Origin: Telmatactis stephensoni
Lineage: Eukaryota > Cnidaria > Anthozoa > Actiniaria > Isophelliidae
Direction of reading: 5' to 3'
Assembly (NCBI GenBank): GCA_029948255.1
Contig: JALIZF010001785.1
Location: 1 to 64,000 of the forward strand
Length of the DNA: 64,000 nt
The notes under the pieces were generated by a model. It worked only from the letters and a program-made list of their open reading frames with translations, searched no databases and had not been told where the DNA came from. Numbering within the stretch: the stretch's first letter is position 1; every line of letters begins with the position of its first letter. The translations under genes were made by a program, and so were the position numbers. Positions 43,113-54,304 of this stretch are shown in pieces.

Positions 43113-44713
43113 CTCTGGGTACACTATTACGTAGGTACCTAGATGACCCCTTAGCCCCTGATGACCCTAGAGTGGCTATGGAATAATACCAGGCCAGAAC
43201 GCTCGCTTTGAATCATGGGGCTGTTAGGTTTGAAATTGTCTGCAGATTAGCAGACTCACTACATGCTCACTAGAATCGAAGTTTTATGAAAATCACGACA
43301 GTTTTTAATTTTGTTACTGAAAACACCTTTCGACAGACCACTGTTATCGACAGTTAAAAATAGAGAGAATAATTTGCTAGCTATAGAAGCAAATTGAGAC
43401 AAGAGAACAATGATATGTAAATGTAACAGAAAAGCAAGGAAGTATGGCCAATTAGAATTGAAGGGAAGAGACAAATTGACATGATTCACTTGCTGGTTTA
43501 GTATTGTTTTTTCCTAGTTGATGTATAAGGCCTCTCTATATGCGTAGAATCTAATATTATTTTAAAAGAATCCTTAGCGGTTTTTATGGTTCGCTGCTGT
43601 GGATTCAGACGTCCCTCACGGCGCGCCGCAATGTAATTTCACGTCTCGCGATACTAACAATGCAGACAAAATTTTACCTTGATTAGCATATTTTCCTAAT
43701 ATCAGTCGCCGATCCCACGGTCTTTTGGATGTAGAGGTAGTCAGTGTTGAGTTAATTTGGGAAGGTAATCATCCAAATTGCTGCCTAAGGGCTGAGCTCA
43801 ACGTGGCCTTTAAATAGTGCACTAGGGGTTGTAGCTAAGCACGACTCCACAAGCCCTAGGCTAAAGACATTTGTGTAAAAATAACAGAGCTTATTCTATC
43901 TGTATATTTTTAACTGGTGAAACATAATCCTAATACCATAAAACTATTTTGGCGGTTAAATGGGTAAATTTTGTGGTACATCATGCTGACGCTAATGCAG
44001 ATGGCTATCAGCTACTTCAGTTACCCTATATTGTTTACGTCATAAATGTCTATAGCCGGACGTCAATGGATTGAAGGAGCTACGTCATTAGATACGTCAT
44101 AGAGAAGTAGCCAGAAGCGCAAGTCCAGCCCTCGTCAGCCGGTACGTAGTCGTTCTTGGAACAAATTATGTGGTTTAGATGGAGATTTTATTTAAGGAGC
44201 CCAATTTTCTAGTTGAATCTACGGTAGTTGCAAGACAAAATGCATGCTTCTGGCTACTTAATTTGCCTCTACTTTTAGTAGTGGGCTTCCTGTGGCTAAG
44301 GCGTCTTTGACACAGGCATCCCAAACTCATAGTACGATTAACATTCTATTATTAAAAGTCTGAGTGGATTTGACATTTAGGAGAAACGATATCAAAGAGA
44401 AGATGCTTTCACTCAGGTTTTTCAATTTGCCGTCGAAGGAAGAACTTATTGAGGACAACAGTTGATGTATCCACGACTATTTATTTACAGTTAATGATCA
44501 AAAAGTATTTACAACCTTAGCTCAAATTATGGACCATTATGATCAAAAGATTTTATCATAGACTCAACATGTCAACATTTTTCAAATAATTCAATAATAA
44601 AATAACTCTTTTTCATTCTCAGATGAAGCACAAAATGAGCGGTCTCCTTATTTGTCGGCTTGTTTTCTGGTCAATGTTGTCGTATGTCGTACAAGTCATT
44701 TCAACGCAACTTA

Positions 44714-44858
44714 GAGCAGTTTTCGTATGAGTGTAAAACGGACGGCGCCGTGCCGTAACCGTGTCAGTGTCGTGATCTCTATAAAAACATTCGAGTTTCC
44801 TGCCGTAACCGTGCCGTGACCGTGCGGTGCCGTTTTCACAGTCATACGAAATCTACTC
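44714..44858. mobile_element. TA-flanked MITE abutting the stop codon of gene 2
   Basis: Complete copy. GAGCAGTTTTCGTATG and CATACGAAATCTACTC are flanked by TA (44712-44713 and 44859-44860). Its right TA directly precedes the TGA stop (complement 44861-44863) of the minus-strand gene, so the element starts that gene's 3' UTR. Confidence 0.87.
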
Positions 44859-44860
44859 TA

Positions 44861-47513
44861 TCAACGAATATCAGTAGAAATACCCCATACGACATTAAAT
44901 CCTTTTCTATTTGGTTTTCGTATTTTAAACATTTCCTCTTTTGTAGGTTCAAAGTCAAACGCAGTCGCAGTACTAATTCCTTGAATATATTCAGCATTCG
45001 GTTTTCTCTGGCTTCCGGATGACACTTCAGATTCTGAGGCGGATCGTCTTCGAGGTTTACTTTTCAAAACCTCGACGTAAGCTTCTCGTAGACGTTCAAA
45101 TTTCTTTCTTGTGTCTAAGAATGCAGTCGTTTTTTCGTCTTGCGTTTTTTGAGATAATAATTCTTCTTGTTCTTGGTATGTTTTGAGTTCAGAGTCCAAA
45201 TCAACAGTGCTGGTATTGTGTTGGTGTATTGTGTTGGTCGCATCCAAAAATACTGGATGTGACCACGCCCTTGATAAAATAGGAACACAGACCTTTTGAC
45301 TGTCTTCAAGTATTTCCTCGTTGTCTTCGACAGTTTGCGAGGAGAGTCTTGGGTTATTTAACGGAGCTGCTAAATTCTTGATCTTTTTCTCCAGTGTAGC
45401 GCGTCTGCTTTCGTGCTCATCGCTCAGCGATGCGCCAGCCAGGTCGTTCAAGAAATGCTCCATTTCTGTCAGGAAATGAAACATCAAGTGTTAGTTTTGC
45501 CTTATAAAAGGGCAAATGAATCAAATCTCTATATAATTCATTTAGACCTTCTGTCAGGCGCGTAGGTATGGTTCTCATTGGTTGTATCTTTCCCCATCTC
45601 CTATCTTCACCTCATTATTCCCCCTCCACCTCTACAACCCGCTGGCTGTTTAAGAGGACTTTGTGAGGGTTTGAAAGCTTGCACTCAACAATTAAAGCAG
45701 GAAAAGGAGATAAAAAGGCTTCAATTTGCAAGAGGGAATGGAAGTCGTGCTTGCAAAGCTGGTTTAGAGTGATAGAAAAAAAACTGAATTGCCACCAACC
45801 TCAACACCTTCCTCGGCGCACTTTCACAGATCGATGGTTTAAAGTAAATGGGATATTTACATATTGGGAATGTCACTAATAACTGGGAAAAATAACCCCA
45901 ACGAATGTATTTATAACTACTTCATTGGATGCGCGTTAATAGAATTAACTATATCCCTTACGGAAGTGATACAACCAGCGGGAGTACATTATGGTGCTAC
46001 AAAGAATATTCTGATACATAGAATTTCTAAGTTAAAAATAAAACTCTCCTTACGCCTACAAACCTCAATGCCGCACATTTAAACCAAAGGCTGACTATTT
46101 ATAGATTTTGTAAATTATTTAAGGGCTTTAAGAAATCTTATTGTGCCACTTCAGGTACTCGAGGAGTTTCCCTTGGACGGTCTTTTCGAGATTATTGTTT
46201 ATGCCTTGTCGCGCCGACTTGACCATTTTTAATTTTTTTGTGCTTAAAATGAAATAAATGGACTCCTTAACCTGTGCCAATGTTTTTTTTCATTATAATC
46301 CCTACGGGAAGTCTACTTTTGAAGTCAAAATTCGGTTAAAAACAAAGATTAAACAAAGATTTTCATGTGAAAACAATAATACAAGCTCAGACAAAAATCT
46401 ATTAGTCAACATTAAGGTATAATGTGTTGACCATTATGTTACTATGGCAACTTCGCTCCGGAAGGGAAACCTTAAAATTGCTGCCAATGTTTACTTTTGA
46501 AATGATTTTACTTTGTTTGAATAAGAATATATCTAATGGATCCAGCGTCGAAAAAAAGACGTCAGAGTCAAGCACAAAGAAAGAAAATAATCAATTTTAC
46601 GCAAAGCGTTGAAAAAAAAAGTTGTTATATTCTTCGCTCTATTCTCGTTCCAGGCCTCCTCAACTTTGCGACAAAAAAGGGAGGGGGCCCTGCACGGCAC
46701 AAATGCAAAATTTTATATTAAAAATACCAATACTTTCTCAATGAAATATGATATTTACATGGATATTTAACAGGATATTTACATGCAAAACAACTTCAAA
46801 CCAAAACAGAAAAAAAACAAAAACAAAACAGAAAACTTCAATCATCTAGAGATGCAATTTGTGAACGTGAGACAATCCTATTAACGTTCTTATCACTTTA
46901 TCATAACATCCTCGAGACACAGCGAGCTCTATTTGATGGAGAAAACACTGAAAGAATAACTCGACAGGATAGCAAGGTTATTTCAAAGAAAACCATAATT
47001 TATTAATTTCCCCCAAAAATTTATTTGCAGAAGACTATTGTCTAAGGTGATAACTACACAAAATAGTCCTAAAATTGTTTTCTTGTTTTGAGAGAGACGC
47101 TGCGTGACTTCCGGAGGTGCTCTCCAAAGGTGATTTAGATTGCTCACCTGATATAAACTTTAATCTGAATAGTTTTCAATCGGAATGCACGAATTTTCCT
47201 CTGAAATGTTATTAGTATCAGTCTCGAGGGGTCTTAGGGTCTCAAAGGCCTCTCCGTGTCATTGATCGGCATAATCAATATCAGAGCATTCTAACTGTAC
47301 ACTTAAAGTGCGGGTATCGGAAGAATAAGAATGAAAGTTTACTGCCTTGGGCTAAATTGAACATATGATAAATATGATCTCCAAGATGAATAATTTACGA
47401 GCTTGCGTAATAGTTTTACCTTAAAGAAAAATCGAGAAACGAGAGCCAACAAGATAGTGTTACATACCTGAAAAGAGAGCGAGAATACAGCGCTGTTTCA
47501 GCTCAGACTTCAT
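44861..47513 (-). CDS. Unrecognised two-exon protein with SKAP-like dimerisation hairpin (gene 2)
   Basis: Exons complement 44861-45465 and 47468-47513 give 216 aa. Exon 1 encodes MKSELKQRCILALFS and ends in phase 1. Exon 2 opens EMEHFLNDLAGASLSDEHES and RRATLEKKIKNL. This aligns by eye with the SKAP hairpin: ...Phe-x-x-x-(L/I)-x-x-x-x-LS-x(5-6)-RR/KR-x-x-L-x-x-x-I-x-x-L. The intron position and phase equal those of the gene at 37119-39436 and of SKAP. The middle is acidic and polar with a second likely coiled coil around DTRKKFERLREAYVEVLK, then a basic SKPRRRSASESE patch. The C-terminal about 45 residues contain AFDFEPTKEEMF and end VVWGISTDIR. No PH, SH3, signal peptide or membrane segment is seen. 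I do not recognise the protein beyond the hairpin. Confidence 0.75.
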
Positions 47514-49405
47514 CCCTATTAAATATTCGTCGTTTGAAGATATGAATTCAGAAAAACGTCCAATTTCTTCGTTTAGAGCTCAATATTCTGGTCGTGTCTC
47601 AGGGTGTTTTGGATATTTGCCCTGACCATTCAACCAACTCGACCGGCTCGCTGTCTGTGGCAAATGAATTCCTGGCAGACAGTTCCGGCGGACTTTATAG
47701 CGATGACTCACAAACGTAATCTAGAGAATATCCCACGAAAAGGCCAACATTTATTGACTTTGGCTCAGCTCTTTGCGTGTTAGCTGACAAACCACATTGT
47801 GTTTTCCTAAAACGTTTCGACCGCGAACGTCAACTGCCAATCAGTACAAGTGTAGCCATTGGTTCATGAGATTAAACTTCAAAACTTTGATGCCAATTCA
47901 ATAGGCGAACAACTATTGAATCTTGAGAGGCGGAGTTTCAGAGTCAAGAGATAAATTTGCACTATTCTTCTACCTCACGTATGCAACACTTGATATCCTA
48001 CCGACTCGCTTCAAAGGTCACACGTTTCTGTTTTTTATATTATTATTTGTTTTGGATCGATTTTGAAAATTGTAAAGAAAATTGCTATTATTAACTATAA
48101 GCCTAGCTCGTTTGATTAGTCTGAAATTTTCAAATAAAATTTCACAATTTTAAATAAGAAAAGTGTCTACGATTTACGCATGCGCATTTCATTCCATTCC
48201 ATTTCGCTAAAATCCAAGAACACTTATTTGGAAATAGAAATAAATTTTTGAGATTTTTGATTTGAAAAATGAGCCGCAAAAGTCTTAGTATTAATCCGAA
48301 AAGAGAAGGAAAATAATAACATACTCGAAGTCATTGTTATGGGAATGCTAACACATGTATAACACAACAGCTCTCATGTTCCATTAAATCATATACTACG
48401 TGCTTTTTTTATCCAATTTAAAATCACTTAAACAACCAGTGCAATAACACGCTCTAAATTATGCACGAGATAAAACACAACAAGATAATACTTTTTCACT
48501 GATATACTCATATGCCGAGAGATAAGAAGATATATTAGTTTTTGGGTTTCGTATTGGCTGAAATAAATGTACTCAGAGCGAAGACATATAGTTGATGACT
48601 ACTTTTTAAGATTATCTGTTTATTTGTGGAATTTTCCTTCAGTCGAATGAATTATTAGCTTAATCCTCTTAAAAGAGTGGTCACATGTTCTCGAGTGGAT
48701 CTGCACGCGTATTTGAAGACCAAGCGTCAAATCCCAAGGGGTCAAAATACAAACCGTCAAAACCATATGACGCCTTTAAAACCCTCACACCAGGGCACGT
48801 GAGTGACTATAGTCACCATTTTACTTTCCCAAGTGTTTTGGTGGCCATTTATTTTTGAAAAGACGTTAAAACTTGTCTTAAAATTTCCTTGAGGTTCCAA
48901 CTAAGACGCTGTTTTATAACAAAGTAAATAGTCTGCGACTGTGTAGAAAGATGATTGGAAATCTGTAAAGTCTGGTTTTCACTCGTGACGGAAGCACTAT
49001 CGCGAGTAGCATGCACAATCCTCCGTTTTCATTGAGATAACATGGACGCAAGAACAATCGCACGCACAAGAATAAGTACAGTTTTATCCTTGTTCTAGCG
49101 ATTATCCAGCTTGTTTCGTAATGAAAACCAGGCTTAACACCGTGTAAAAATAGAATATATTCTACATTAGGATGATCCGCCAGCTAGGATGATCTTAGTG
49201 CTGTAGGATGATCCTAGTGCCATGTACTCTCCCTAGCTTGTGTGGTAATGAAAACCAGGCTTAATACCCTGTACAAATAGAATGTATTCTACATTACCAA
49301 CGTTTCGTGTCTGGGCTCCTCGTCGGAGAAAGTATAAAGGACACCTGATGCCTAAAAGTATGGCTTATCGTCAGAACATCTTCCCCCTTGCTTCGATCCG
49401 CCTAT

Positions 49406-49463
49406 CAATTGATTGATTGATTAATTAATTGATTGATTGATTGATTGATTGATTAATTGACTG

Positions 49464-49520
<57 letters not shown>
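49406..49520 (+). repeat. (TTGA)n microsatellite expanded in unit 1 only
   Basis: About 110 bases of ATTGATTGATTGA. The matching place in unit 2 (52787-52805) has only CAATTGATTGACTGACTGATT. Confidence 0.93.
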
Positions 49521-49522
<2 letters not shown>

Positions 49523-49777
49523 CATAAAACCACAGGAATCCCACTTTTCAATTTAGCACCATTCTCTCTCGGTCATTCCTGCGCTCTTATCACGTGATTT
49601 CCACATGCCATCAGAACACGACATAATCAAGATACGTTTTGTTACCATGACAATTATTTTGCAATTTGCCTGTTAATAATGATTATCTCAGCAAGCAATT
49701 TGCCTAGAAATTATTCTAATCTGATTTAATTAGTGCAATTCATTAACTAATTATCATCGATAAATACCAATTTCCAG

Positions 49778-49785
49778 TGACGTCA
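49778..49785 (+). promoter_or_regulatory. CRE palindrome upstream of first copy
   Basis: TGACGTCA in context AGTGACGTCACAATCCCTAA, about 100 bp before the probable first-exon donor. It is conserved at 53082-53089 in unit 2. CREB/ATF-type factors bind this octamer. Confidence 0.55.
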
Positions 49786-50329
49786 CAATCCCTAATTCAC
49801 TTCCTTTCCTGGGTCAGAGCGGAAAGCGAGGTAAATTTGTTAGCGGAACAAAAATGCGCGGGAAACAATTCTATTCACACAAATAGGTAAGTGAAATGCG
49901 TCAATCCTTAGAAACCGCGCTCAGTGTTAAGACTGTAGTATTTGTTCAGCCTTTTTTCAGCCTGTTATTGATGTTTTCTCACTAAACTCGTGTCAGTATG
50001 CAAGGTTTAGGATCTTTGATGATTTGCTCTCGAACTAGTTCATGGACGGCGGGCGCGCGCTCTGATCATCTTCAGGTTTAGAAATGGCGATTATTGATCT
50101 AGAATTCATCCAATGAATGGACCAGACTGACCATTTTCTTTTTTAGCTGAAATTTGCGCATTTGAAGTTGAGTGAATAGAAATTAAATTGAGGAATAGCA
50201 ATTAGAATTATAACTAGATAGGATATATATATAGAAAAGCTTGAACAATTGTCTTTTTTTCTATTTACAGAAATACTAAATATTCAGGGTATTTTGAACG
50301 ACTACTGGAGGCCGTTCCAGACCTACCCA

Positions 50330-51082
50330 ATGGCTGGCTTGGTAACTATGTTTGTCAAGCCCATCGTTAAGATGGTGATATATACCACTCTTTTCATGAC
50401 CTGGCCAATGTGGATTGGACCTTATATCTGGTACTGCCTCAGCATTCGTTTGATGCGCTTTTATGGAAAGATTCTCAGCGCTCTGAATCAACTACGACGC
50501 AATGGAGTATACAACACTGCAAGATGGCTTTATGAAACAACCATGAACACGACTGGAACACTGAAGGACATTTGGAACTCCATGAGCACCAAGACTTTAC
50601 TCATGATTCCAATGTGGGGAAGTCTTTGGTGTATGTCATGGACGGCACAACGAGCATGGGACCGTGGTGTGCGAGCAGGCGAGAAGGTTAAACGCACAGT
50701 CAGTCGTGTCTATGAACTTGGTGATAGCCTCTTTGGACGCATCTACTACAGAGTTAACTGGATGCGGGACCAAGCACAAGTTGTCATCAATTCCTACTCA
50801 AGCCTTCCTTCCAACATCAACCTTCAGATGATTCAAGAACACCTTCGTCGAAATGGCCATGTTGCGTACCTAAGAAACATGCTGTCACAGAATGCATTCA
50901 TCCCTGTTATCGTAAGAGACCTGATTCGTGGAACTGAGAGCGTGTTATCTCTAGAGCTCGAGGATGGTGAACTGTCTCTTCGCAGCAGCAGCGATGGAAG
51001 TACTAGCAGCAAAAGAAGACGAAGGAAGAGGGATGTGATGTCTGTTGGAGTCCAAACTAGCGACTCCTTTCTTCTAGCTTGA
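50330..51082 (+). CDS. Unrecognised membrane-type protein, tandem copy 1
   Basis: 250-aa protein from ATG 50330, the first in-frame ATG after the acceptor CTATTTACAG at 50270. An in-frame TTG at 50249 lies in the intron. The N-terminal 47 residues are hydrophobic with proline and tryptophan (FMTWPMWIGPYIWYCLSIRL), suggesting a membrane hairpin or one or two helices. A second hydrophobic patch, LLMIPMWGSLWCMSW, is near 96-112. The middle is basic and helical (VRAGEKVKRTVSRVYELG). The C-terminus has a serine run, a KRRRRKRDV basic cluster and GVQTSD, which resembles a dynein light chain LC8-binding motif. No family was recognised, and no signal-peptide cleavage site is obvious. A probable non-coding exon 1 ends at 49886. 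Confidence 0.75.
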   Translation: MAGLVTMFVKPIVKMVIYTTLFMTWPMWIGPYIWYCLSIRLMRFYGKILSALNQLRRNGVYNTARWLYETTMNTTGTLKDIWNSMSTKTLLMIPMWGSLWCMSWTAQRAWDRGVRAGEKVKRTVSRVYELGDSLFGRIYYRVNWMRDQAQVVINSYSSLPSNINLQMIQEHLRRNGHVAYLRNMLSQNAFIPVIVRDLIRGTESVLSLELEDGELSLRSSSDGSTSSKRRRRKRDVMSVGVQTSDSFLLA

Positions 51083-52088
51083 ATGTTGTAATGGAGTTAT
51101 AAGCCGACGAACTACTATTTTCTTTTTCTCTGTCTTTTAACATGTAAACTGGATTTCAACGTAATCAGGAAAAGTAACTTTGGAATCAGCTCAGATTAGT
51201 TTGTATTCAAGTAAGTTTAAGGGGTCAAAACTTGCTTGAGTCTAACTTAATCTGTAACTTGCTGATTTTCTTTCTGTGTCTAATTAACATCATCAGACAA
51301 AGTCTTGTAAACATGAGTGTGTTGTTGTTGTTTAACATCTTTGTCGAATTAGGGGTCCACGACACAACACAACACACTTATGAACAAAAATATTTTCTAC
51401 TGTATATACTGTATTTCTTTCTCAGGTTTGTTTTACACTAAGTAACTGAACACAAATAAAATGTCGGCATCAGTAAACAAAGATGAGTGTGTATACATTG
51501 TATTATTCAAGTTCTACCCTTGGGGATGTGCCTTTTCCCCTGGGGGGGACTCCTATATTACAAAAGGGTTGGGATGCTCGTCATGAATTTTGGAACTGAT
51601 AACCCCTAAAAGGTATAGGTGAGTGTTATCCAGGTGGGCGTGGCAACACATGGTTTTTACCCATAAAAGGTACCAACTCAAAAACAATAAATGGCAATTC
51701 GCGACTTCGGTAATACAATATATTTTTTTAGTTAAGCGTATCATTCAAGTCGAAAACGCACGTACGAACATGATAGTTTTATCCCAAACGGTCCATTTCT
51801 AAGTTGTCAATTTTTTTACTTTCCCAAGTGTTTTGGTGGCCATTTATTTTTGAAAAGACGTTAAAACTTGTCTTAAAATTTCCTTGAGGTTCCAACTAAG
51901 ACGCTGTTTTATAACAAAGTAAATAGTCTGCGACTGTGTAGAAAGATGATTGGAAATCTGTAAAGTCTGGTTTTTACTTAGTGACGCAAGCACTATCGCA
52001 AGCAGCATAATGCTCCGTTTTCATCGAGATAACATGGACGCAAGCACACGCACAATTACATTTCTATCCTTGTTCTTGCGCTTATCTA

Positions 52089-52479
52089 GGGGGTGTTTAC
52101 ATGGTACTAGGATCATCCTAGCACTAGGATCATCCTAGCAGGCGAATCATTCTACCTGCTATACATTTATTGCATTCTGTTTACATGGAAATTGGTGTCT
52201 TCGCTTCGGGTACTAGGATCATCCGTACTAAACAGAATGCAGTAAGGGGTTGTTTACATGACACTAAGATCATCCTAGCACTAGGATCATCCTGGCAGGC
52301 GAATCATCCTACCTGCTATACATTTACTGCATTCTGTTTACATGGAAATTTGTGTCTTCACTTAGGGTACTAGGATCATCCTACTAAACAGAATGCAGTA
52401 AATGTATAGCTGGTAGGGTGATTCGTCTGCTTGGATGATCCTAGTGTTAGAATGATCCTAGTGCCATGTAATCACCACC
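52089..52479. mobile_element. 390-bp MITE built of CTAGGATCATCC repeats, present only in unit 2
   Basis: The ends GGGGGTGTTTACATGG and CCATGTAATCACCACC are inverted. The inside has repeated ACTAGGATCATCCTAG palindromes and a tandem 150-bp block containing CTGCATTCTGTTTACATGG. Unit 1 shows an empty site at about 49098 (CTAGCGATTATCCAGCTTG), so this is an insertion after duplication or a clean loss from unit 1. A small related piece is present in both units (49170-49222 and 52546-52600). Confidence 0.83.
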
Positions 52480-53081
52480 TATGGTTTGTCGTGATGAAAA
52501 CCAGGCTTAACACCGTGTAAAAATAGAATATATTCTACATTAGGATGATCCGCCAGCTAGGATGATCTTAGTGCTGTAGGATGATCCTAGTGCCATGTAC
52601 TCCCCCTAGCTTGTGTGGTAATGAAAACCAGGCTTAATACCCTGTACAAATAGAATATATTCTACATTACCAACGTTTCGTGTCTGGGCTCCTCGTCGGA
52701 GAAAGTATAAAGGACACCTGATGCCTAAAAGTCGCGCCTATAGTCAGAACATCTTCCCCGTTGGTCTATCCTTCGATCCGCCCATCAATTGATTGACTGA
52801 CTGATTGGCATAAAACCACAGGAATCCCACTTTTCAATCAGTTAGCACCATTCTCTCGCGGTCATTCCTGCGCACTTATCACGTGATCTCCACGTGCCAT
52901 CAGAACACGAACAAAATCCTTGAAAACATCATCAAAATACGTTTTGTCACCATGACATTATTTTCCAACTTGCCTGCTAAAAATGATTATTTCTGCTAGC
53001 CATTTGCCTAGAAATTATTCTAATCTGATTTAATTAGTGAAATTCATTAACTAATTATCATCGATAAATGCCAATTTCAAG

Positions 53082-53089
53082 TGACGTCA
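53082..53089 (+). promoter_or_regulatory. CRE palindrome upstream of second copy
   Basis: TGACGTCA in the same context as at 49778-49785, about 100 bp before the copy 2 first-exon donor. Confidence 0.55.
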
Positions 53090-53551
53090 CAATCCCTAAT
53101 TCACGTCCTTTCTTGGGGTCAAAGAGGAAAGCGAGGTAAATTTGTTAGCGGAACAAAAATGCGCGGGAAACAAATCTATTCACACAAATAGGTAAGTCAA
53201 ATGCGTCAATCTTAGAAACCGCGTTCAGTGTTCAGACTGTAGTATTTTTTAGCCTTTTTTTCAGCCTGTTATTGATGTTTTCTCACTAAACTCGTGTCAG
53301 TGTGCAAGGTTTAGGATCTTAGATGATTTGTTCTCAAACTAGTTCATGGAGGGCGAGCGCGCGCTCTGATCATCTTCAAGTTTAGAACTAACGAACATTG
53401 ATCTAGAATTCATCCAGTTTTGGCTGTAGGACTAGACTGATCATTTTCTTTTATAGCTGAAATATGCGCATTTTCTCTTTTCCCATTTACAGAAATACTA
53501 AATATTCAGGGTATTTTGAACGACTACTGGAGGCCGTTCCAGACCTACCCA

Positions 53552-54304
53552 ATGGCTGGCTTGGTAACTATGTTTGTCAAGCCCATCGTTAAGATGGTGA
53601 TATATACCACTCTTTTCATGACCTGGCCAATGTGGATTGGACCTTATATCTGGTACTGCCTCAGCATTCGTTTGATGCGCTTTTATGGAAAGATTCTCAG
53701 CGCTCTGAATCAACTACGACGCAATGGAGTATACAACACTGCAAGATGGCTTTATGAAACAACCATGAACACGACTGGAACACTGAAGGACATTTGGAAC
53801 TCCATGAGCACCAAGACTTTACTCATGATTCCAATGTGGGGAAGTCTTTGGTGTATGTCATGGACGGCACAACGAGCATGGGACCGTGGTGTGCGAGCAG
53901 GCGAGAAAGTTAAACGCACAGTCAGTAGAGTCTATGAACTTGGTGATAGCCTCTTTGGACGCATCTACTACAGAGTTAACTGGATGCGAGACCAAGCACA
54001 AGTTGTCATCAATTCCTACTCAAGCCTTCCTTCCAACATCAACCTTCAGATGATTCAAGAACACCTTCGTCGAAATGGCCATGTTGCGTACCTAAGAAAC
54101 ATGCTGTTACAGAATGCATTCATCCCTGTTATCGTAAGAGACCTGATTCGTGGAACTGAGAGCGTGTTATCTCTAGAGCTCGAGGATGGTGAACTGTCTC
54201 TTCGCAGCAGCAGCGATGGAAGTACTAGCAGCAAAAGAAGACGAAGGAAGAGGGATGTGATGTCTGTTGGAGTCCAAACTAGCGACTCCTTTCTTCTAGC
54301 TTGA
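53552..54304 (+). CDS. Unrecognised membrane-type protein, tandem copy 2
   Basis: 250-aa protein that differs from the copy at 50330-51082 at one residue (Ser to Leu in NMLSQNAF). I count about five nucleotide differences in 753, most of them silent (for example CGT to AGA). The acceptor CCATTTACAG precedes at about 53491. The flanking intron and UTRs differ more, with many indels. Both copies are intact, have the same probable non-coding first exon with a 10-codon upstream ORF, and keep a CRE octamer. Function unrecognised, as for copy 1. Confidence 0.75.
   Translation: MAGLVTMFVKPIVKMVIYTTLFMTWPMWIGPYIWYCLSIRLMRFYGKILSALNQLRRNGVYNTARWLYETTMNTTGTLKDIWNSMSTKTLLMIPMWGSLWCMSWTAQRAWDRGVRAGEKVKRTVSRVYELGDSLFGRIYYRVNWMRDQAQVVINSYSSLPSNINLQMIQEHLRRNGHVAYLRNMLLQNAFIPVIVRDLIRGTESVLSLELEDGELSLRSSSDGSTSSKRRRRKRDVMSVGVQTSDSFLLA

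Larger units (their letters stand above)
39437..44860. other. Gene-poor stretch with small inverted-repeat elements
   Basis: No convincing exon was found in 5.4 kb. Separately listed are hairpins at 40493-40583, 41050-41203, 42236-42303 and 43061-43112, a LINE tail at 41640-41760, a Harbinger-family fragment at 42390-42551 and a MITE at 44714-44858. A CRE-like ATGACGTCAT lies at about 42123. The remaining sequence is unremarkable. Confidence 0.55.
47514..50329. other. Upstream of gene 2 and start of tandem unit 1
   Basis: From 47514 to about 48820 I see no exon or element. It would hold the gene 2 promoter. From 48820 the sequence is shared with 51816 onward (tandem duplication). A non-coding first exon of the 50330 gene probably ends at 49886 (CAAATAG|GTAAGT). 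The acceptor CTATTTACAG is at about 50270. Confidence 0.5.
48820..51815 (+). repeat. Tandem duplication, unit 1
   Basis: Starts at TTTACTTTCCCAAGTGTTTT, which recurs at about 51822. It shares promoter, first exon, intron, coding exon and 3' region with unit 2. Non-coding parts differ by indels: a TTGA microsatellite is expanded here, and about 90 bp before the coding exon are absent from unit 2. Confidence 0.9.
51083..53551. other. 3' region of copy 1 and upstream region of copy 2
   Basis: Contains the copy 1 3' UTR (to about 51450), the junction of the tandem duplication near 51816, a 390-bp inverted-repeat insertion (52089-52479) and the copy 2 promoter and first exon (donor CAAATAG|GTAAGT at 53191). 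No other coding exon was found. Confidence 0.6.

Noticed and set aside
46424..46721. Small lysine-rich proteins
   Set aside because: Short overlapping frames without conserved features, splice signals or neighbours to support them.
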